Assembly (NCBI RefSeq): GCF_000368065.1 | Contig: NZ_KB851200.1 | Span: 2,411,204 to 2,475,203 of the forward strand | Direction of reading: 5' to 3' | DNA: 64,000 nucleotides | Origin: Acinetobacter seifertii | GTDB lineage: Bacteria > Pseudomonadota > Gammaproteobacteria > Pseudomonadales > Moraxellaceae | Shown here: one piece after another, positions 61,150-64,000 of the stretch | How positions within the stretch are numbered: the stretch's first letter is position 1 | How the letters are laid out: each line of letters begins with the position of its first letter | The notes under the pieces: generated by a model | The model's database searches: none | Seen by the model: only the letters and a program-made list of their open reading frames with translations | Told to the model about the DNA's origin: nothing | Position numbers and translations under genes: made by a program

Positions 61150-62808
61150 TTTGTTCTATAGCTCAAACCAAGTACTGTAACTTTAGTATTCGTTTTTACA
61201 TCTAAACCTGAATAAGGATTTAATAAAATATTATCGACACCACACTTGTTGGATAATGTACTCGAACAGGCAGGAATATTGTCACGACTACGTAAAAAAC
61301 CTACTGAAAGATCTAGATCTGTATCTGCATCGAAACGATAACCTAAACCAAGACCGAATAATTGCGCATTATTGATTGGAACCATAGTATTACGTTTATC
61401 ATCAGGTATCGAACTAGCTCGAGGCTCATAACCAGCTCGCAATTTCAAACGATCGGTTGCTGAGTATTCAAGACCAATTCCCCAGCTCCACGGCGAAGTA
61501 AATTTCAATGGTAGTGCCAATGAATTATCGGTAACGTCATTAGATAAAAGCTTAGCTACTTTTAATAACGAAATTTGGCGATCAAATTCGAATTTAAATT
61601 TATCCCAAGCCGAATAATCCGTCCATCCAACGTCAAAGTTTACTTGCAAATCAGGTAATATTTTATACTTAATCCCCGCTTGGAAATGTGCCGGATATTC
61701 AAGATCCATGGCAACTAATCCAGACTCAATATTAGGGATATTGCTAGGTAAACCAAGAATTGCAGCTAAAATTTGTCCTGTAGCAGATGAGTTAAGACCC
61801 TTGATAAGTTCTTGCGGTGCTCTGGCATTATCAATCATGTACTTGCCTTTTAAGCGCATTTTGGCAGAACTTTGATAAACCATACCAAAGCCAAAGTCAT
61901 CAGTTGGTTCCCAGAGTAAACCTAAGTTATAGCTTGGGCTTAATGATTGTTCTAAAGACACTTGTAATGCGCCCATTTTATTAAATGGATTCATGCCTTC
62001 TTGAGCATTACACATACCAAATAATAGTAAGTCCGTAATCATGTCACTATTATTTTTAAAAGGCGCACATACCACTTCATCAACCATACGCAATACACCA
62101 ATCATCTCATTAGGAAAACGTAGATCAGTTTTTTAGTGCGATTGCGTTGTAAGACATCCCCACAGAAGCACCAAGTGATAAATGGTCATTTACTTGATAA
62201 CCAAAAGATGGTGATAAATAAGTAATTCGCTCTACTGCAACTTGCTGGCCCATATAGTTGCCAGGGTTACCATTCTCTGCACCAAACCCAGCTACCAATG
62301 GTGCATATACAGCTGTTGCATAAGTAACTTTTGAACCAGGTGGTTTATAGGCAATTCCAGCTGTAGGGGCAACTAGAGGATACCCTGGCCCCAGATCAAC
62401 CATTTTTTTAAGAATCGGCACATATAGGCTTGCGTATTCGACATCCCCATGTACGGTCCCTTTGAAATCTGTACAAATATTGGCGGAAACTTCCGGACCA
62501 TCATTACAAACAAGAGGGTCATCTGAATAACCAAAAATATTATAGCCAGGAGGAGCTGAAAATTCACGCTGGATATCAAAGTTAGCCAAAATCCCCTGTA
62601 CATCGGTTTGTAGCCCATCAATTTTTGCTAGGGCCGCAGGGTTAAAATGAACTGCACTAATACCAGGAGGATCTGCAGTTACAGCATTCCCCATCGATAG
62701 TGAACGAATATCAACAGCTAAGTTTTGTCCTAATTGAGCATTGGCAAAGCTAGAAAAACCGGAGATAACAATTGCCGCCGTTAAAGGACATAATTTAGGA
62801 TATTTCAC
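61143..62808 (-). pseudogene. filD: FadL-like outer-membrane protein, broken by a one-base frameshift
   Basis: The first part (62808-62125, 227 aa) begins with a signal peptide, then QLGQNLAVDIRSLSMGNAVTADPPGISAVHFNPAALA, the FadL/OmpP1 N-terminal plug. It stops right after NAIALKN. The second part continues in another frame as TDLRFPNEMIGVLRMVDE and runs to 61143 with a barrel C-terminus (VTVLGLSYRTKW). Removing one A from the A6 tract at 62134-62129 (minus strand) restores a single frame of about 555 aa, IALKTDLRFPNE. FadL proteins carry hydrophobic compounds across the outer membrane. Confidence 0.85.
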
Positions 62809-62820
62809 CTGCTTATCTCC

Positions 62821-63981
62821 TTATTTTCGTTTTTTATTAAAACCTAAAATATCTAACGGGAACGACAAACCAAGTGAAACATCAGGTGCATCTTCAGTTA
62901 AACCAAAGCCAACCGTACCGTTAACAATGGTATCTGGCGAAACACGTACGCCTAAAGCAAAAGCCATCATTGCGCTACTTTGGTCTGGTGATTTATAAGA
63001 TTCACCATTATTGAATTGGAACTCAGAATTAAAGTTAAAACTTTGCTGATAAGACATTGTCAAAGACACGTCATAGTTAAATGAGTACGCAAAACCAAAT
63101 GAAAAACCACCACTAATCCCTGGATCAAAAGATTCTAAAATACGTGAACCGCGTGCTTGGTTAAGACCACTTTCTTTAAAGCCATAATTGGCAGAAACAG
63201 AAGCGAATAGCACAACAGGATCAATATATTTACGAGTACTTGCCCCTACTCCAACTGAGTAATAACCTTTACCTGTTGACAGCTCATCTAAACCCACCTC
63301 ATAAGGACTATCACCTGTTTTAGTTGAGACACTACCAAAAAGCACGAGTGGTAAACGCCCTTGCTTTAATGGGAAAGGTTCCCAACGTGCTCCCAAAGAA
63401 ATATCACCTAAACCCGCTGTGGTTGAATCACTAGCAATATCAGATTTAGCAACAAAAGGTAATGTTGCTGAAAGTGTTAAATTATCTAAAACGCCATATT
63501 GCGCCGTAAAACTATTTGTCAAAGTATGTTGAGCATCTTCCCTAATTCTTAAACGACTAATGCGAGAGTTATCGTCTCCTAATGCCACGTCTAATATACT
63601 GTCACGATAATAAGTATAATCAAGGTCATAATAAGAAGAAATTACGCCCTTCTTGATTAAAGAATATTGACGTTCATTTGAAGTAAATACTTCTTGTAAA
63701 TTAGTCTCTTGGCTAGCATCACCTTCTTTTTTCTGTAAAGCACTTGCAGCTTGATGTGCATCAGTATTAGCTGCAGGAGCTACACTATTAGCATCAGCTA
63801 CACTCGACGTTTGTATGCTAGCATCTGTTGTTGCAGAACTAGAACTTGCCGCATCAGTAAACCCAGAGCTTTGTGCTCCCTCTACTTGCGGTTGTTGTAC
63901 TTGATCTTCGGCATAGATTGTCCCTGTAATGGCGCTCATACTTAAGGCCAACACACTCATCTTCATCCATCGATTATTCAT
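62821..63981 (-). CDS. filC: FilC-like outer-membrane beta-barrel protein
   Basis: 386 aa from the ATG at 63981 (TTG at 63996 adds five residues). A signal peptide ending at TIYAED is followed by an Ala/Ser/Gln linker (about 25-85) and a beta-barrel domain (DNLTLSATLPFVAKSDIAS, LGDISLGARWEPFP). It belongs to the operon with the FadL-like, FilE and FilF genes; it may form a channel in the outer membrane. Upstream context lies outside the window. Confidence 0.7.
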   Translation of the reverse strand: MNNRWMKMSVLALSMSAITGTIYAEDQVQQPQVEGAQSSGFTDAASSSSATTDASIQTSSVADANSVAPAANTDAHQAASALQKKEGDASQETNLQEVFTSNERQYSLIKKGVISSYYDLDYTYYRDSILDVALGDDNSRISRLRIREDAQHTLTNSFTAQYGVLDNLTLSATLPFVAKSDIASDSTTAGLGDISLGARWEPFPLKQGRLPLVLFGSVSTKTGDSPYEVGLDELSTGKGYYSVGVGASTRKYIDPVVLFASVSANYGFKESGLNQARGSRILESFDPGISGGFSFGFAYSFNYDVSLTMSYQQSFNFNSEFQFNNGESYKSPDQSSAMMAFALGVRVSPDTIVNGTVGFGLTEDAPDVSLGLSFPLDILGFNKKRK

Positions 63982-64000
63982 GTTTTTCCCACCCAATTTA

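Noticed and set aside
1..64000. CRISPR array
   Set aside because: No set of equal-length direct repeats with unique spacers was seen; the regular repeats found are tandem or intragenic.

Overview
The window is about 64 kb of an Acinetobacter chromosome. The A. baumannii/calcoaceticus group is most likely, judged from the low GC, nadA, argJ and tsaB neighbourhoods, a fil-type operon and an Acinetobacter-style copper cluster. The left two thirds (about 1-41,320) is a P2-like (Peduovirus-type) prophage. It sits beside a tRNA-Pro/His/Arg/Pro cluster. The right third (about 41,320-64,000) is ordinary chromosome.

Prophage, left to right: a tyrosine integrase (267-1427, minus) with its terminator; a low-GC cargo gene with a HEPN-like RNase motif (1635-2792); an early leftward operon of small proteins, a 905-aa primase/helicase and three small ribbon-helix-helix-like proteins (2874-7983); a divergent repressor (8066-8410) separated from that operon by operator repeats; a candidate C4 antisense RNA controlling a 56-aa and a 188-aa gene (8453-9333); a low-GC cargo pair of membrane proteins, the second resembling the putAbiC abortive-infection family (9550-11905); an Ogr-like zinc-finger late activator (12302-12589); a Com-like protein overlapping an adenine methylase (12705-13659); then P2 tail genes D, U, T, E+E', FII, FI, a fibre chaperone, H, I, J, W, V, S, R; lysis genes; X; and head genes L, M, N, O, with P and Q on the opposite strand. 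Beyond Q are a small ORF, a HicAB toxin-antitoxin pair, a GC-rich structured block that may hold cos, an SH3-domain cargo gene, and an AT-rich block of integrase-arm-like repeats.

Tail gene U is split by an 886-bp IS630-family element with a clean TA duplication. The prophage therefore probably cannot build functional tails unless the element leaves. Three copies of a 23-bp palindrome (GTTGTAA-N9-TTACAAC) lie before FI, before V and between O and P; they are good candidates for the late-activator (Ogr) sites.

Chromosomal part: four tRNAs with a strong promoter; nadA; argJ; ogt; a Gdx/SugE guanidinium exporter behind a guanidine-II (mini-ykkC) riboswitch; a copper/metal cluster (CopL-like protein, multicopper oxidase CopA, CopB, CDF transporter); a HAD phosphatase; rpe, followed by a striking 12-bp-periodic array of DnaA-box-like sequences; a DUF2218 protein; S-formylglutathione hydrolase; a membrane C13 (caspase-like) peptidase; rsmJ; tsaB; a gamma-carbonic-anhydrase-like protein; two Nudix enzymes; and a fil-type envelope operon. 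In that operon the FadL-like gene is broken by one extra base in an A6 tract, and the next gene carries a 9-bp tandem repeat.

All identifications come from reading the sequence and remembered family features. No searches were run.
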